A DNA stretch of 64,000 bases from Planctomycetota bacterium (GTDB lineage Bacteria; Planctomycetota; UBA8742; UBA2392). The stretch is from NCBI GenBank assembly GCA_015075515.1, contig JABTUE010000003.1, positions 62,001 through 126,000 of the forward strand, in the 5' to 3' direction. Shown here in pieces: positions 25,805 through 34,504 of the stretch. The notes under the pieces are model-generated. The model did no database searches. It had not been told where the DNA came from and saw nothing but the letters and a program-made list of their open reading frames with translations. Position 1 is the first letter of the stretch; the number at the start of each line of letters is the position of its first letter. A program made the position numbers and the translations under genes.

Positions 25805-27322
25805 ATGACTTCGCCCAACGGAAAAACCGCGCAGGAGCTGTTTGCCCAGTCGCCCTATGCCCTGACCTACAACGACATCATCCTGATGCCGGGCTTTATT
25901 GATTTCGCGCCGACAGAGGCAGACCTGAGCACGCGGCTGACGCGCGAGATCACGCTGCGACGGCCGCTGGTGTCAAGCCCGATGGACACCGTCACCGAGC
26001 ACCGCATGGCGATCGCGCTGGCTCTGTCGGGCGGCATCGGCATCATTCACTACAACTGCACGATCGAGGAACAGGTCGCCCAGGTGCGCAAGGTGCGGCG
26101 CTTTGAAAACGGCTTTATCCTTGACCCGATGGTGCTGTCGCCCGAACACCGCATTGCCGACATCCACCGCATCAAGCAGCAGCACGGCTTTTCAGGCATT
26201 CCGATCACCGAAGACGGCACCCTGAAAACAAAGCTGGTCGGCATTGTCACCAACCGCGACATTGACTTTGAAACCGACAGCAACCGCAAGCTGTCGGAGG
26301 TAATGACCAAAGACCTTGTCACGGCCCAGAAAGGCATCACGCTCAAGCAGGCCAACGAAATCCTGCGCACCAGCAAGAAGGGCAAACTGCCGGTCGTGGA
26401 CAAACAGGGCCGTCTGGTGGCGCTGACCAGCCGCCGCGACCTGCGCAAGAACCGCGACTTTCCCGACGCCACCAAGGACAAAGGCAACAACCTGATGGTC
26501 GGCGCCGCGATCAGCACAAAAAACGAAGACCGCGAACGGCTGGACGCGCTGGTCGAGGCCGGCGTGTGCGTGGTGGTGATTGACGCCGCCCAGGGCGACA
26601 GCGTGTACCAGCACGACATGATCAAGCACATCAAGAAAAAGCACCCCCAGCTTCAGGTGATTGGCGGCAACGTGGCCACACCGCGCCAGGCAGAAAACCT
26701 GATCAAGTGCGGCGTTGACGGCCTGCGCGTGGGCATGGGACCGGGCAGCATCTGCACCACACAGGAGGTCATGGCCGTGGGGCGCGGCCAGGGCACCGCG
26801 GTCTATTACGTGGCCGGCGCGGCGGCCAAACACGGCGTTCCGGTGATTGCCGACGGCGGCATTTCCGTGATCGGCCAGATCGTCAAGGCGCTGGCGCTGG
26901 GCGCCAGCACCGTGATGTGCGGCAGCCTGTTTGCCGGCACCGACGAAAGCCCCGGCGAATACGTTTACCGCGACGGCGTGCGGCTCAAAATTTACCGCGG
27001 CATGGCCAGCCTGGAGGCCATGAAGGCCGGCGGCGGCAAGCGCTACTTCACGGAAAGCAAGGACATCAAGGTAGCCCAGGGCGTCAGCGGCTATGTTCAG
27101 GACCGCGGCAACATGACCGAACTGGTGGCCTACCTGAGCCAGGGCCTGCGGCTGGCGTTGCAGGACATCGGGGTCAAGAGCATCAAGGCCCTGCACGAGG
27201 GCGTCAAAGGCGGTGAAGTAAAGTTCGAACTGCGCAGCCCCAGCGCCCAGCGCGAAGGCGGCGTGCACGACCTGTACAGCTACAGCCAGACCGACGCGTT
27301 CACCAACCCGCGCAACAGCTAA
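25805..27322 (+). CDS. guaB: IMP dehydrogenase, eukaryote-like type
   Basis: 505 residues. Oxidises IMP to XMP, the committed step of GMP synthesis. The TIM barrel is split by two CBS domains (about residues 115-235: [25 protein letters not shown]). Catalytic Cys317 is in [11 protein letters not shown]; the flap includes [18 protein letters not shown]. Many stretches ([43 protein letters not shown]) follow the eukaryotic IMPDH pattern closely, more so than the usual bacterial GuaB (recognised from known sequences, not computed). Start ATG with GGAG. Confidence 0.95.
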   Translation: MTSPNGKTAQELFAQSPYALTYNDIILMPGFIDFAPTEADLSTRLTREITLRRPLVSSPMDTVTEHRMAIALALSGGIGIIHYNCTIEEQVAQVRKVRRFENGFILDPMVLSPEHRIADIHRIKQQHGFSGIPITEDGTLKTKLVGIVTNRDIDFETDSNRKLSEVMTKDLVTAQKGITLKQANEILRTSKKGKLPVVDKQGRLVALTSRRDLRKNRDFPDATKDKGNNLMVGAAISTKNEDRERLDALVEAGVCVVVIDAAQGDSVYQHDMIKHIKKKHPQLQVIGGNVATPRQAENLIKCGVDGLRVGMGPGSICTTQEVMAVGRGQGTAVYYVAGAAAKHGVPVIADGGISVIGQIVKALALGASTVMCGSLFAGTDESPGEYVYRDGVRLKIYRGMASLEAMKAGGGKRYFTESKDIKVAQGVSGYVQDRGNMTELVAYLSQGLRLALQDIGVKSIKALHEGVKGGEVKFELRSPSAQREGGVHDLYSYSQTDAFTNPRNS

Positions 27323-27347
27323 TCGGCAATCGTAAATGCACTTGCGC

Positions 27348-27378
27348 TGATTTGGAAAAACTTCGTTTTTCCAAATCA
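27348..27378 (+). terminator. Hairpin after guaB
   Basis: A perfect 13-bp stem, TGATTTGGAAAAA (27348-27360) with TTTTTCCAAATCA (27366-27378), loop CTTCG, 25 nt after the guaB stop. The U-run is inside the stem, so it could act on either strand. Confidence 0.7.
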
Positions 27379-27439
27379 CGCCGTGCGCGCGTCGGGTATT
27401 GCCCACGAGTAGGATGGATGGCGACAGCAGGAGTCGGTC

Positions 27440-29716
27440 GTGGGCGAAGTGTTCGAAAGCGTACCCGCCATGGTGCCCGCGCTGCGGCGCGGCGACACTG
27501 AAGCTTACCGGCAGCTCGTCCGCATCATGGGCGAACCCCTTCTCCGGTACGCGCACAGCATCACCGGCCGGGCCGACCTGGCAGAAGATGTGGTTCAGGA
27601 TGCGTTTCTGCGAATCTACCGGCTGCGCGGAAAACTCAGACTCGAATCCGAGTTCCGTGGCCTGTGCTTTCGCATTACGCGCAACCTGGCCCGCAATGCC
27701 TTGCGCGACCATAACCTGCGCCGCCGGCGCGAGCAGGAGGCAGCCATGACGCCAACGCGCGACCCGCGCGGGCTTGAACTCGCCCGCCAGGCGTGGGAGC
27801 AGATCAAGTTGTTACCCGAGGCACTGCGCGAAGTTCTTGTACTGCGTTTTGCCTGCGGCCTGAGCCGCGAGGAAGTAGCCGCAGCCCTTGACATTCCCGA
27901 AGGCACGGTTGCAACCCGCCAGCGCAAAGGCCTGGAGGAAATACGCGGCAAACTTGACACTACGCCCGTGCTCGGCCTGCCTGCGCTGGACGCCCTTCTA
28001 GCCAACACCGCCATTCCGTCCGCACCTTCCCCTGACCTGATCAACCTTGAGGAACTGGTTATGAGTGGCATTCAATCCATGAAGCGGAAGGCCGCGGCAC
28101 TTGTCGCATCGGTGGCAATCGCCACTCTGGTGCTGGCAACAACCGGAGCCGCCGTTGTCTACGGCCTGACCGACACGAAACCCCGGTCTGACCAATTGGC
28201 GGCAGCCCGGACAGAAACCACGCCAGGTTCGGCAAGCAGCCGGCCCCTTGAACTGAATGGAAGGGCAACCGGGTCTGACTCCGGAGCAAGCCATGCCTCC
28301 CACAACAGCGGTACCGGCACTGCATCCGTGGCAGCGCCCCAGACACCACCGGCAAGTCAGACACCAGCAAATAAAGAACGCGGCAGTGTCGCGGCTGACT
28401 CCGGCATCCCTTCCACTGATGCAACACCAATCCCGCCGGATACCGTCGCGCCACGGTTTCTCAGTGAACCTCCTGAGATCATCCTTTCCGGCAACGCCTA
28501 TGAATACACGGTGCTTGTATCGGGTCTGCCTGAACCCGTGCTATCCGTGGCCGGCGCCCCACGCTGGCTGAAATTGGACGGCAACATCCTGCACGGAATG
28601 CCCGCGCCGGAAGACCAGGGCCTTACCGGCTGGATAAGCCTTTTTGCCTCCAACGGCGTGATGCCCGACGCCGAGCAGCGCTTTCGCATTCTCGTGACGG
28701 CCGCGCCCGCGTTTACCAGCAGCCCGCCAACCAAGGCCGTTGCGGGTACGGAATACCGTTACCAGCTTGTCGCCACCGGCACGCCGGCCCCGACTTTCAC
28801 GGCCTCAGGACTTCCCGCATGGCTCACACTTAAGGGGGATTGGCTGACCGGTACTCCCTCGGCCGGCGACAGCGGACCGACCGGTGAAATCGTGCTGACC
28901 GCTGACAACGGCATCCGGCCGGACGCCACACAAAGGTTCAGCATTGATGTGGCGGGCCCGCCGCGATTTGTTTCGACGCCACCAACCACCGTCAAGGCCG
29001 GCGAAGCCTACTCGTACAAACCACAGACCGCAGGCAGTCCGGACGCAACAGTAACCGCCAAGGGACTGCCGGGCTGGCTGGTGTTCGATAACGGCGTCCT
29101 GACCGGAGTGCCGCGCAACTCTGATATAGGGGTGACCCGCAAGATCACACTGACGGCGGACAACGGCCACAAACCCGCAGCCGAACAGATTTTCACCGTC
29201 ACGGTCGAAAAAAATCCCAACTATGTGGAACTGCCCTGGACACTGAAAGACCTGAAAAAGTTCTACAAGGTTGGTCTGAAGTGGGTTGTTCGCGAAGAAG
29301 GTCGCAAATTCACTGCCACCGGAAAGTGGATCACGCCCCTGTGCGACTATGAAGTTACGGCTGTTGATGACAAGGGAGTTACGCTGAAGGTGACGCACCG
29401 TTCCTATCAGACCACCGTGGAGGGAGTGACGGAAAAGGCCATTACGCAGGACCTGACGTACACATGGGATAGTCTGCTGGCCGGAAACTGCATCGGCGGC
29501 CCGCCCATGAAGGTCAAGTCCTGCACCGCGGTCAAAGAGAAGATCAACGGCAAGATGGAAACCTGCTGGCTGCTGGTGTACGACCTGCCCAAAGGCTCGC
29601 AGGCTTCAGACATCCGGGTCTGGGTGTTTGAAAACAAGCCGGGTATCGCCGTGAAGGTGGAACACACCTACCCATCAGGCCCCCGACCCATCAGCGAAAT
29701 TGATTCCTGGAAGTAG
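27440..29716 (+). CDS. ECF sigma factor fused to a membrane helix and Ig-like domains
   Basis: 758 residues from a GTG with AGGAG. Residues about 1-180 are an ECF sigma-70: region 2 with GRADLAEDVVQDAFLRIYR, region 4 with LPEALREVLVLRF and GLSREEVAAALDIPEGTV. Residues about 215-240 (ALVASVAIATLVLATTGAAV) form a membrane helix. After a Ser/Thr/Pro-rich linker come about three Ig-like putative repeats (He_PIG style, GLPAWLTL/GTP motifs; about 335-590) and a C-terminal beta domain (about 600-758). The DNA-binding part would face the cytoplasm and the rest lie outside, so a signal could reach the sigma factor directly. No separate anti-sigma gene is adjacent. Confidence 0.9.
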   Translation: MGEVFESVPAMVPALRRGDTEAYRQLVRIMGEPLLRYAHSITGRADLAEDVVQDAFLRIYRLRGKLRLESEFRGLCFRITRNLARNALRDHNLRRRREQEAAMTPTRDPRGLELARQAWEQIKLLPEALREVLVLRFACGLSREEVAAALDIPEGTVATRQRKGLEEIRGKLDTTPVLGLPALDALLANTAIPSAPSPDLINLEELVMSGIQSMKRKAAALVASVAIATLVLATTGAAVVYGLTDTKPRSDQLAAARTETTPGSASSRPLELNGRATGSDSGASHASHNSGTGTASVAAPQTPPASQTPANKERGSVAADSGIPSTDATPIPPDTVAPRFLSEPPEIILSGNAYEYTVLVSGLPEPVLSVAGAPRWLKLDGNILHGMPAPEDQGLTGWISLFASNGVMPDAEQRFRILVTAAPAFTSSPPTKAVAGTEYRYQLVATGTPAPTFTASGLPAWLTLKGDWLTGTPSAGDSGPTGEIVLTADNGIRPDATQRFSIDVAGPPRFVSTPPTTVKAGEAYSYKPQTAGSPDATVTAKGLPGWLVFDNGVLTGVPRNSDIGVTRKITLTADNGHKPAAEQIFTVTVEKNPNYVELPWTLKDLKKFYKVGLKWVVREEGRKFTATGKWITPLCDYEVTAVDDKGVTLKVTHRSYQTTVEGVTEKAITQDLTYTWDSLLAGNCIGGPPMKVKSCTAVKEKINGKMETCWLLVYDLPKGSQASDIRVWVFENKPGIAVKVEHTYPSGPRPISEIDSWK

Positions 29717-29731
29717 CACCGGCAGTACCGG

Positions 29732-29757
29732 AACGACCCCTCTCCGGAGGGGTCGTT
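29732..29757 (+). terminator. Hairpin terminator between convergent genes
   Basis: AACGACCCCT (29732-29741) pairs perfectly with AGGGGTCGTT (29748-29757), 6-nt loop. It lies 15 nt after the sigma-fusion stop and just before the stop of the convergent gene, so it may serve both. Confidence 0.7.
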
Positions 29758-29765
29758 GCATTACT

Positions 29766-30452
29766 TCACGCCTCGGGCTGCGACTCGATGCCCAGCAACC
29801 TGCCGGCCTGGGCACGGAACTCCTCGGCGCCGCCGTGGGCGGGGTGACGCACTTCGGCCACCAGACTGGCAGGCCTGCCGTTGATCTTCAGTTCACGCAG
29901 GGCTTCAGCGGCCACGCGGCCCACGGCGATCAATTGCGCGTTCGGAAACAGCCGCGCAAGCAGAGCCTCCATCACCTCCAGACCAGGCGCAAGCGTCCCG
30001 GCGTCCGGGTCGGCATTGCTGAGCGGATTGCCGGTCTCGTGCGGGTGCCAGGGGCAGACGTTCCAGCAGGCCACATCCGTGCGCGCGCCCAGCAGATCCA
30101 TCACCACGCCCGCCGTGGCCTCGCGCATCGGGCGTTCGTGTTTGCCGGTACGGTCATAACAGGAACCGGGAAAGCACAGCCGGTGTTCGTCAGTGAACGG
30201 CACTCCGGTAAAGCGCGCACCGCGCCAGCCGGGCGCCAGGCCGACCAGCAGCCAGCGCGCGTCGCGCAGGGCCTTCAGGTAGCGGCGCAGGTTCTCGCGG
30301 CGTTTGGCCGCGCCGCCGCGCAGATCAAGGTTCGGGTCGTCGTCGCGGTAGATGTTGCAGACATTCGGCGGCAGTTCGGCACGGCGCAGCCGGGCGATGA
30401 CTTTTTCAATCGCTTCTTCGTAGGGCTTCTGGGGCGTAGGTGCCGTTTCCAT
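29766..30452 (-). CDS. Uracil-DNA-glycosylase-like protein
   Basis: 228 residues. UDG-superfamily motifs are seen in order: LLVGLAPGWRGARFTG (motif 1-like, with LAPG), WNVCPWHPHETG in the middle and EVRHPAHGG (motif 2-like, HPAH) near the end. Such enzymes remove uracil or other damaged bases from DNA. The exact family is unclear: there is no clear four-Cys iron-sulfur pattern of family 4/5. It starts 7 nt after the shc stop, so it is probably co-transcribed with hopanoid synthesis, an unusual pairing. Confidence 0.75.
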   Translation of the reverse strand: METAPTPQKPYEEAIEKVIARLRRAELPPNVCNIYRDDDPNLDLRGGAAKRRENLRRYLKALRDARWLLVGLAPGWRGARFTGVPFTDEHRLCFPGSCYDRTGKHERPMREATAGVVMDLLGARTDVACWNVCPWHPHETGNPLSNADPDAGTLAPGLEVMEALLARLFPNAQLIAVGRVAAEALRELKINGRPASLVAEVRHPAHGGAEEFRAQAGRLLGIESQPEA

Positions 30453-30459
30453 GAAGACG

Positions 30460-32559
30460 TCACACGTTTTTGAGCCCGCACTTCAGGTTGCGGTAGCGGC
30501 CCAGGGCCATCAACGGGAAGTATTCACGGTAGAAGTGATAGTTCAAATAGAACGCGTTGGGAAAGCCTGTGCCGGTGAACTTGTCTTCCTCCCAGCCGCC
30601 ATTGGGCTTTTGCGTCTTCAGCAGCCACTGCACGCCGCGCGCCACCCGCGGGTCGTCCACTTCGCCGGCGGCCATCAGCGCCATCAGCGCCCAGGCCGTC
30701 TGGCTGGGTGTTGGTTCGCCCTTGCCCGCCAGTTCCTTGTGGCGGTAGCTTTCGCAGTCTTCGCCCCAGGCGCCGCTTTGCTGCTGCACGCCATACAGCC
30801 AGTCCACAGCCTTGCGGACGTAAGGCTGGGTCATGTCTTCGCCAACCTGGGCCAGGCCGCACAGCACGCCGTGGGTGCCGTAGATGTAGTTGACGCCCCA
30901 GCGGCCCCACCAGGCGCCGGTTTCATCCTGCGTTTTGCGGATGAACGCGATACCGCGCCGCACCGGCGCAAAGTCGCGCGTGAAACCCATGTGACCCAGT
31001 GTCTCCAGCACGTGGCCGGTGACGTCGGCGGTGCTGGGATCCAGCATGTTGTCCAGGTCGTTGAACGGAATGTGGTTGACCAGGTCCTTGTCCACGCCCT
31101 GTTCAAAGGCGCTCCAGCCGCCGTCCTTGTTCTGCATGGACAGCAACCACTCCAGGCCGATGCGCACCTGTTCGCTGCGCATGCACTTGCCGTGGCGGAA
31201 ACCGCCGCCCCACAACAGCGCGTACAGCACCACCGCGGTGTCGTCCAGGTCCGGGTAAAAATCGTTGTAGAACTGAAAACACCACCCGCCCGGAATCGCG
31301 CCGGGGTTCTTCACCGCCCAGTCACCCTCGCGCAGGATCTGGCGCGAATACAACCAGTCTACATGGCGCTGGTACTGCGGCCGCGAAAGATCCACACCCG
31401 CCTCGGCCAGCGCGCACAGACTCCAGGCCGTGTCCCACACCGGGCTGACGCAGGCCTGCATGTGGTCGCCGTCAACCTCGGGGTGATGAATCGTAAAGCG
31501 GTCCAGCGCCTCAAATGCGCGCTGGAGGCGCGGGTCGTCAAGATCAACACCCAGCAGCGGCAACGCCATGATGTTGTACATGACCGGCGGGTAAATCCCG
31601 CCCCAGTCGCCGCTGTCGTCCTGGTGGCTGAGGATCCAGTCTCTGGCCTTGCGCAGAGCAACCTTGCGGATGACGCTGCCGATCGTGCCCTCGAACTTCT
31701 TGACCAGTTTCGCACCAAGCTGGATCACGCCGCCCAGTGTGAACACGCCGGGGTCAGTGTAATTGTCGAACTTCCACACCCGCTGTCCGGCGGGCTCAAC
31801 GAACAGCTCGTCAATGCCCAGTTCCGGCGGCAGGGTCTTGCGCGGCTTGAGCTCATACAGCACCGACATCGGCACCAGGCTGATGCGGCACCAGTAGCTG
31901 AGGTCGTAAATGTTGATTGTCTTGCGTTCCAGAATCCCCGGCAACTGCGGCAGATAGGGCAGCAACACCAGCCACGGCGGAATCGGCGGCACGCCGGCCC
32001 AGTCGTACTGGCCAAACAGCGCCAGTTGCAGGCGAAGCTCAACGCCCGCGCGCATGGCGCCGCCCTGGGCCAGAATCCAGTCGCGGGCTTTGACCATGTG
32101 TGGAGCGTCAGGGCTGTCGCCGGCCAGTTTCAGGGCGAAGTAGCAGGTAATGCTGTAGCTCAGGTGCCCCGGCCCGCCGGTGTGAATGCTCCACCAGCCG
32201 CCGGGCGTCTGCCACTGGCGCGTGTAGTTGGCAAGTTTGCGCTGCTTTTCAGCGTCCACGCGCCCGATGAAGTGCATCATCAGGATGTACTGCGCGCCCA
32301 GGCCGGCGTTGCTGTCCAGTTCGGCGTTCCAGTATTCGTTGTGCGGCTTTTCGCGCAGATCCAGCAACCGCGCAATCTGACGCTCAATGGCGGCATCAAG
32401 GTCCGGGTCGTTGCTGCGCGTGGCGCGCGGCGGGTGCGAACCAAAGGCGATCAGCATTTCTTCCAGGCGCGCCAGGTCGGTGTCCACGGCACGCAGCGCG
32501 CGGTGGCGGCCCTTGCGCCGCGTCAGATCCCGGTGCAGCGTCTGGTAGGCCCGTGTCAT
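30460..32559 (-). CDS. shc: Squalene-hopene cyclase
   Basis: 699 residues. Cyclises squalene to hopene at the membrane surface, the key step in making hopanoids. The catalytic acid motif is DLDDTA (Asp437, Asp439, Asp440), and QW repeats such as QDETGAWWGRWG and QKPNGGWEE are present. The Cys of the oxidosqualene-cyclase DCTAE motif is absent, which favours a true SHC. The ATG at 32559 sits 9 nt from the TATACT -10, so the mRNA may be leaderless; no Shine-Dalgarno is seen. No other hopanoid genes are in the window. Confidence 0.94.
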   Translation of the reverse strand: MTRAYQTLHRDLTRRKGRHRALRAVDTDLARLEEMLIAFGSHPPRATRSNDPDLDAAIERQIARLLDLREKPHNEYWNAELDSNAGLGAQYILMMHFIGRVDAEKQRKLANYTRQWQTPGGWWSIHTGGPGHLSYSITCYFALKLAGDSPDAPHMVKARDWILAQGGAMRAGVELRLQLALFGQYDWAGVPPIPPWLVLLPYLPQLPGILERKTINIYDLSYWCRISLVPMSVLYELKPRKTLPPELGIDELFVEPAGQRVWKFDNYTDPGVFTLGGVIQLGAKLVKKFEGTIGSVIRKVALRKARDWILSHQDDSGDWGGIYPPVMYNIMALPLLGVDLDDPRLQRAFEALDRFTIHHPEVDGDHMQACVSPVWDTAWSLCALAEAGVDLSRPQYQRHVDWLYSRQILREGDWAVKNPGAIPGGWCFQFYNDFYPDLDDTAVVLYALLWGGGFRHGKCMRSEQVRIGLEWLLSMQNKDGGWSAFEQGVDKDLVNHIPFNDLDNMLDPSTADVTGHVLETLGHMGFTRDFAPVRRGIAFIRKTQDETGAWWGRWGVNYIYGTHGVLCGLAQVGEDMTQPYVRKAVDWLYGVQQQSGAWGEDCESYRHKELAGKGEPTPSQTAWALMALMAAGEVDDPRVARGVQWLLKTQKPNGGWEEDKFTGTGFPNAFYLNYHFYREYFPLMALGRYRNLKCGLKNV

Positions 32560-32568
32560 GGGGCGGGA

Positions 32569-32595
32569 AGTATAGCGGGCGCGGCCTGAAAACAA
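32569..32595 (-). promoter_or_regulatory. Candidate shc promoter
   Basis: On the minus strand TTGTTT (32590-32595), a 15-nt spacer and TATACT (32569-32574, five of six). The expected transcription start is about the shc initiation codon. The TTGTTT also forms the U-run of the upstream gene's terminator. Confidence 0.4.
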
Positions 32596-32619
32596 GAACC
32601 CGGGCCGCCGCCCGGGTTC
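32596..32619 (-). terminator. Terminator of the lipoprotein pair
   Basis: GAACCCGGG and CCCGGGTTC form a perfect 9-bp stem (32611-32619 with 32596-32604), 6-nt loop, followed on the minus strand by TTGTTTTC. It lies 21 nt past the lipoprotein stop. Confidence 0.75.
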
Positions 32620-32640
32620 GGAAACCGAAGGCCCCGGCGG

Positions 32641-33612
32641 CTACTGCTTCTTGGTGATGCCCGGCGTGTCGTCTTTGGGCGCGTACTCGTCCGTCAGGCG
32701 CACGCGCACCTTGTAGCTCATTTTGTTGGTTTCACCGGCCTTGATGCCCTGGGGGAACTTCCAGCGCAGAAGGTTGCGGTTGTCCTTGCGCACCAGGTAC
32801 TCGACGCTGGTGCCGGGTTTGGGCAGCGTGGCCGTATTGGGAATGTATTCGGTGTAGTAGGGCACCGGTTCGTCAATCTCGGTCGGGCCGGTGTCGAACT
32901 CGTTGGTGTTGTAGTAGACAATCGTGTAGGTGATCTCGACCGCGTCAGTGACCAGTTCACGGTCTGCATACTTCCACAGGTGCAGGCCCACCACACGCTG
33001 GCTGGTGGCGGCTTCGTATCCGCTGCGGGTGCGGGCAGCTTCGAGTTGACTGTCAGCCATCATGGCCCGGGTCTGTTCACGGGCGCGGATCGCCTCGTGC
33101 TCGGCACGGCCGGTTTCGACCAGGCTCAGGTCTGCCGCAGAATACGCCTTCAGACGCTCGTTGCCGGTGCGCCAGTTGTACTGTTCGCGCATGCGCAGCG
33201 CCGGGTACAGCGTCTGGTTGGTATCACGGGTAAGCCAGGCGTTGGCGGCATGTGCCGTCAGGTGTTCGGCCAGAAGCTGGCGCTCATAACCGTTCACCAG
33301 CCGCGAAGCCGCAAAACCCGTGCGCCCAAAGCGCGCGTCAAGCTGGGTGCGCGAGTGCGCCCCCACGTACTTGGTTTCCACCCGGAACTGCGCGAACTCA
33401 AGCACCGGAATGTCCACACGGTTCGATTCGGTGCGTGTGGTGTCGGTCTGGTTGCTGCGGTTGCGGGTGCTGCCTACGGCCTCGGGGTCCTTGATGTAGC
33501 TGCCTTCCAGCGCGTCTTCGCGTTCGCCGGTGTAAATGATCTCGCCGCTGCTCTGGCAGGCCGAGAGCAGAACGATACCGGCAAAGGCGCACAGGCCGAA
33601 CAGGCGCTGCAT
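32641..33612 (-). CDS. Lipoprotein of unknown function
   Basis: 323 residues. Signal peptide with lipobox LSAC (Cys19). A Ser/Thr/Asn-rich stretch follows, then a helical region (about residues 75-205) and a C-terminal beta domain (about 215-310) with YTIVYYNTNEFDTGP and KAGETNKMSYKVRVRL, resembling the DUF11-type repeat found on envelope proteins. No catalytic motif. Starts 15 nt after the stop of another lipoprotein gene, with which it forms a two-gene unit. Export and lipidation are well supported; function is unknown. Confidence 0.82.
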   Translation of the reverse strand: MQRLFGLCAFAGIVLLSACQSSGEIIYTGEREDALEGSYIKDPEAVGSTRNRSNQTDTTRTESNRVDIPVLEFAQFRVETKYVGAHSRTQLDARFGRTGFAASRLVNGYERQLLAEHLTAHAANAWLTRDTNQTLYPALRMREQYNWRTGNERLKAYSAADLSLVETGRAEHEAIRAREQTRAMMADSQLEAARTRSGYEAATSQRVVGLHLWKYADRELVTDAVEITYTIVYYNTNEFDTGPTEIDEPVPYYTEYIPNTATLPKPGTSVEYLVRKDNRNLLRWKFPQGIKAGETNKMSYKVRVRLTDEYAPKDDTPGITKKQ

Positions 33613-33627
33613 GAAAGGCCCCCGCTG

Positions 33628-34143
33628 CTACTTGATGTACTCGGCGTTGCCGAAGTCAATCACGGCGATCACGTTGCCGTTCAGGCGCGCCTGCTCGATC
33701 AACGCCTCGCGGGTCACGGTGTCGCCGTAGTCGTACACGCGCAGGGCCGTGTCTTCGCCGGCCATGCCGCGGGTGCCGGCGTCACGGTTGCGCTGGTACA
33801 CCACGTAGGTGACAGCCTTGTAGTCGTCTACCGAGTTGACAATGTCGGCCGTCAGGTTGACCGGCACAACGGAAATGCGGGTCAGGGCGGTGTGGTCAAA
33901 CACGTCCATGCGGCCATAGACGGTCTTGCCGTTCCAGGTCAGGGTGATGCGCTTTTCCGAGTCGTTGCTCTTGAGCGTGTACACCTTGGAGGTGTCGCCC
34001 GTGTGCACGGAACCCTCGTCAATCTTCAGCGTGGCCGTACCGCTGGGAACCTTGAACTGAAAGCGCATGGGCTTGCTGCTGGTGCAGCCGAAGCTGACAA
34101 GGGTCAGGGCAAGCACGCAAACGCCAAAGAACATCCGGGCCAT
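33628..34143 (-). CDS. Lipoprotein of unknown function
   Basis: 171 residues. Signal peptide MARMFFGVCVLALTLVSFG followed by Cys (lipobox SFGC). The ATG at 34143 lies 6 nt after GGAGGT. The mature part is beta-rich with a NGKTVYGRMDVFDH strand and an end domain DTVTREALIEQARLNGN. It is the first gene of a pair with the downstream lipoprotein, so the two may act together at the envelope. Confidence 0.82.
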   Translation of the reverse strand: MARMFFGVCVLALTLVSFGCTSSKPMRFQFKVPSGTATLKIDEGSVHTGDTSKVYTLKSNDSEKRITLTWNGKTVYGRMDVFDHTALTRISVVPVNLTADIVNSVDDYKAVTYVVYQRNRDAGTRGMAGEDTALRVYDYGDTVTREALIEQARLNGNVIAVIDFGNAEYIK

Positions 34144-34425
34144 GAGCATACCTCCAGGCATCGGAACTTCGTGGTTGAGCAATCGGGGGTGATCGCCCGC
34201 CGTTGTACCCGCCCGCGCGGCATGACGCAACAGCCTTGCGCACGTACACTTGGCTGCGGGCCGTCAAAACCTGCTGGAGGCTTCATGTTACATGCAACAG
34301 GCAAGGTAGAATTTGAAAGACGTCTATTAGTTGTGTTTGGTTGAATAGGGACACCATATATAAGCAGATTTGCGTGGCGTTGTAATGCTGACACCTAAAG
34401 TTTCCGACATGAATCGAACATTATC

Positions 34426-34454
34426 TTGCAAATTGCCATCTAGAGCGTCATAAT
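34426..34454 (+). promoter_or_regulatory. Promoter of the S24 repressor
   Basis: TTGCAA (34426-34431), exactly 17 nt, then CATAAT (34449-34454, five of six). It lies 50 nt upstream of the start codon and is overlapped by inverted repeats. Confidence 0.55.
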
Positions 34455-34473
34455 CATCGTACATGACGCGTCA
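34445..34473 (+). promoter_or_regulatory. Candidate operator of the S24 repressor
   Basis: GCGTCAT (34445-34451) and ATGACGC (34463-34469) form a 7-nt inverted repeat with an 11-nt spacer; TGACGCGTCA (34464-34473) is a second perfect 10-nt palindrome sharing the half-site. The first half-site overlaps the -10, which fits autorepression. Confidence 0.5.
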
Positions 34474-34504
34474 CGCCCTTGGTGTGGCCGACACGGGAGA
34501 AACC

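Larger units (their letters stand above)
34144..34504. other. AT-richer divergent regulatory region
   Basis: A 361-nt gap, markedly less GC-rich than its neighbours from about 34260 to 34460. It must hold the promoters of the lipoprotein pair (minus) and of the S24 repressor (plus; listed separately). Another -10-like TATATA occurs at about 34358. No ORF or RNA gene was recognised, though a small RNA cannot be excluded. Confidence 0.6.

Noticed and set aside
30451..32589. 712-codon plus-strand frame opposite shc
   Set aside because: Antisense shadow with no recognisable domains; shc on the minus strand is certain.
34144..34504. Integrated phage left by the CI-like repressor
   Set aside because: No integrase, Cro, or phage structural genes flank the repressor.
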